Shown: positions 31,812-33,390 of the stretch, in pieces
How positions within the stretch are numbered: position 1 is the first letter of the stretch
Layout: every line of letters begins with the position of its first letter
From: Thiobacillus sp. 65-29
GTDB lineage: Bacteria; Pseudomonadota; Gammaproteobacteria; Burkholderiales; Thiobacillaceae
Reading direction: 5' to 3'
DNA: 33,390 nt
Assembly (NCBI GenBank): GCA_001899775.1
Contig: MKWN01000002.1
Span: 1-33,390 of the forward strand
Program-made: the position numbers and the translations under genes
Notes under the pieces: model-generated
Databases searched by the model: none
What the model saw: only the letters and a program-made list of their open reading frames with translations
Told to the model about the DNA's origin: nothing

Positions 31812-33390
31812 ATGGCGTTTTGCTGGTCGGAAGCGCCTCCCTTGGAACCTCATCACCTCGAACTGCTGGCACCGGCACGCAACGCCGACATCGGTATCGA
31901 GGCCGTCAACCACGGGGCCGATGCGGTATACATCGGCGGGCCGTCATTCGGCGCGCGGGCGGCGGCGGACAATAGCGTCGCCGACATCGCACGGCTGGTC
32001 GCGCACGCACACCGCTTCAACGCGCGCATATTCGCCACGCTCAACACCATCCTCGCCGACGACGAGCTGGAACCCGCACGCACGCTGATCCATCAACTCT
32101 ACGATGCCGGCGTCGATGCCCTGATCATCCAGGACATGGGGCTTCTGGAACTGGCTCTGCCGCCGATCCAACTTCATGCCAGTACGCAATGCGACATTCG
32201 CACACCGGCCAAGGCGCGCTTCCTGCAGGACGTCGGTTTCTCGCAGATCGTGCTCGCGCGCGAACTCGATCTCGGTGAGATCGCCGCGATCCGCGCCGCC
32301 ACGCACACCGCGACCACCCTCGAATATTTCGTCCACGGCGCGCTGTGCGTCGCCTACAGCGGCCAGTGCTACATCAGCCACGCGCACACCGGGCGCAGTG
32401 CGAACCGCGGCGATTGTTCGCAGGCATGCCGCCTGCCCTATCAGGTCATCGACATGGAAGGGCGCATCGTTGCGCACGACAGGCACGTGCTGTCGATGAA
32501 GGACAACAACCAGAGCGCGCACCTCGAAGCCCTGGTCGACGCCGGTATCCGCAGTTTCAAGATCGAGGGCCGCTACAAGGACATGGGCTACGTGAAGAAC
32601 ATCACCGCCCATTACCGCACCCTGCTCGACGAACTCATTGCCCGCCGTCCCGAATTCGCACGCGCCTCGTCCGGCCGCACGCGCTTCACGTTCAGGCCCG
32701 ACCCCAACCAGAACTTCAACCGTGAATTCACCGATTATTTCGTCAATGGCCGCCAGGCCGACATCGGCGCCTTCGATTCGCCGAAAAATCCCGGCCAGCC
32801 GGTGGGCTACGTCACCCGCCTCGGCGATGCGTGGATCGAGCTCGAAACCGACGATCCTGCGACCGTGCTCAACAATGGCGACGGGCTGTGCTACTACACC
32901 TTGCAAACCGAGCTTGCCGGATTTGCGGTGAATCGCGCCGAGCGGACGGAGCGGGGTGGTTGGCGGGTGTTTCCGCGCGATGCGCTGGCGGATTTCGAGA
33001 ATCTGCGTATGGGCACGCGGATCAACCGTAACCGCGACATGGCCTGGCAGCGCCTGCTGGAAAAGCCCTCTGCTGACCGCCGCATCGGCGTGTGGTTGCA
33101 TTTCGGCGAGACGGCCGATGGCTTCGCGCTGACACTCACCGATGAAGACGCTCATGTCGCCAGTGTGCGCGCAGCGCATGCAAAGGAAGCGGCGCGCGAC
33201 GCGGCGAAGGCCGAAGCGAACCTGCGCGGGCATCTCGGCAAGTTCGGCGCGACGATCTTCGAGCTTCTGGATCTGCGCATCGAGGTGTCGCAGCCCTGGT
33301 TCCTGCCCGCCGCGTTCGTCAACACCCTGCGCCGCGATGCCGTGGCGGCGCTGGAAGCGGCACGCGCCGCGGCGTACGTGCGTCCGCGGC
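31812..33390 (+). CDS. rlhA: 23S rRNA 5-hydroxycytidine C2501 synthase RlhA, 5' part
   Basis: U32-family protein; E. coli RlhA (YdcP, about 650 residues) hydroxylates C2501 of 23S rRNA. The 526 visible residues match it closely: LELLAPARNADIGIEAV, GADAVYIGGPSFGAR, LNTILADDELEPA, IQLHASTQCDIRT, HGALCVAYSGQCYISHA, RSANRGDCSQACRLPY, SFKIEGRYKDM and KNITAHYR. Cysteines at 179, 186, 202 and 206 probably bind the Fe-S cluster. The frame is open at the right edge, so about 120 residues are missing. ATG 31812 is used; an in-frame TTG at 31842 is also possible and closer to the conserved start. The family was once called a collagenase-like peptidase. Confidence 0.93.
   Translation, partial: MAFCWSEAPPLEPHHLELLAPARNADIGIEAVNHGADAVYIGGPSFGARAAADNSVADIARLVAHAHRFNARIFATLNTILADDELEPARTLIHQLYDAGVDALIIQDMGLLELALPPIQLHASTQCDIRTPAKARFLQDVGFSQIVLARELDLGEIAAIRAATHTATTLEYFVHGALCVAYSGQCYISHAHTGRSANRGDCSQACRLPYQVIDMEGRIVAHDRHVLSMKDNNQSAHLEALVDAGIRSFKIEGRYKDMGYVKNITAHYRTLLDELIARRPEFARASSGRTRFTFRPDPNQNFNREFTDYFVNGRQADIGAFDSPKNPGQPVGYVTRLGDAWIELETDDPATVLNNGDGLCYYTLQTELAGFAVNRAERTERGGWRVFPRDALADFENLRMGTRINRNRDMAWQRLLEKPSADRRIGVWLHFGETADGFALTLTDEDAHVASVRAAHAKEAARDAAKAEANLRGHLGKFGATIFELLDLRIEVSQPWFLPAAFVNTLRRDAVAALEAARAAAYVRPR

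Overview
The window is 33.4 kb of high-GC, densely packed bacterial DNA. Gene content suggests a betaproteobacterium or a related proteobacterium: a membrane-bound Sec-type formate dehydrogenase, LexA boxes of the CTGT-N8-ACAG type, a lexA-imuA-imuB-dnaE2 cassette and REP-like hairpins. No rRNA gene is present, so I name no genus. Both edges cut genes: the formate dehydrogenase alpha subunit on the left and rlhA on the right.

Layout. 1-8296 (+) holds the formate dehydrogenase-N genes fdnG (3' part), fdnH and fdnI, then fdhE, selA and selB. A REP-like double hairpin and selC (tRNA-Sec, 8431-8525) follow. An S49 peptidase gene lies at 8597-9595. 9.6-11.3 kb is a scar region: a truncated hsdR collides with a truncated vapC-like toxin gene, followed by its antitoxin and a small ORF on the minus strand. 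11.3-17.5 kb is an SOS mutagenesis operon, lexA-imuA-imuB-dnaE2, with tandem LexA boxes. A short-chain dehydrogenase pseudogene follows. On the minus strand 17.9-20.7 kb holds selO, a lipoprotein gene and an unknown gene with touching ends. A complete vapBC pair lies at 21.0-21.6 kb. At 21.7-25.0 kb selD and egtD are directly coupled on the minus strand, facing a divergent EgtB/SenA-family gene. 25.0-28.4 kb carries molybdenum cofactor genes (moaA on minus; mobB, moeA, moaD, moaE on plus). 28.4-31.5 kb holds a MarR regulator, a cytochrome b561 and three YceI-family proteins, the last behind a consensus sigma-54 promoter. rlhA ends the window.

How it fits together. Formate dehydrogenase-N needs selenocysteine, a Mo-bis-MGD cofactor, Fe-S clusters and heme b. 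The window encodes the enzyme, its maturation factor FdhE, the full bacterial Sec pathway (selA, selB, selC, selD) and several molybdenum cofactor genes, so it is close to a complete selenium/molybdenum locus. The Sec codon itself should lie about 40 nt left of base 1, so it is inferred, not seen.

The most interesting neighbourhood is selD-egtD with the divergent EgtB/SenA-like gene. It links selenophosphate to hercynine chemistry and suggests selenoneine or a related selenium metabolite, although no senB-like glycosyltransferase is visible. Other points of note are a bulged tRNA-Sec acceptor stem, in-frame repeat insertions in dnaE2 and hsdR, a three-copy repeat tail found just upstream of selC and rlhA, and several strong regulatory sites.
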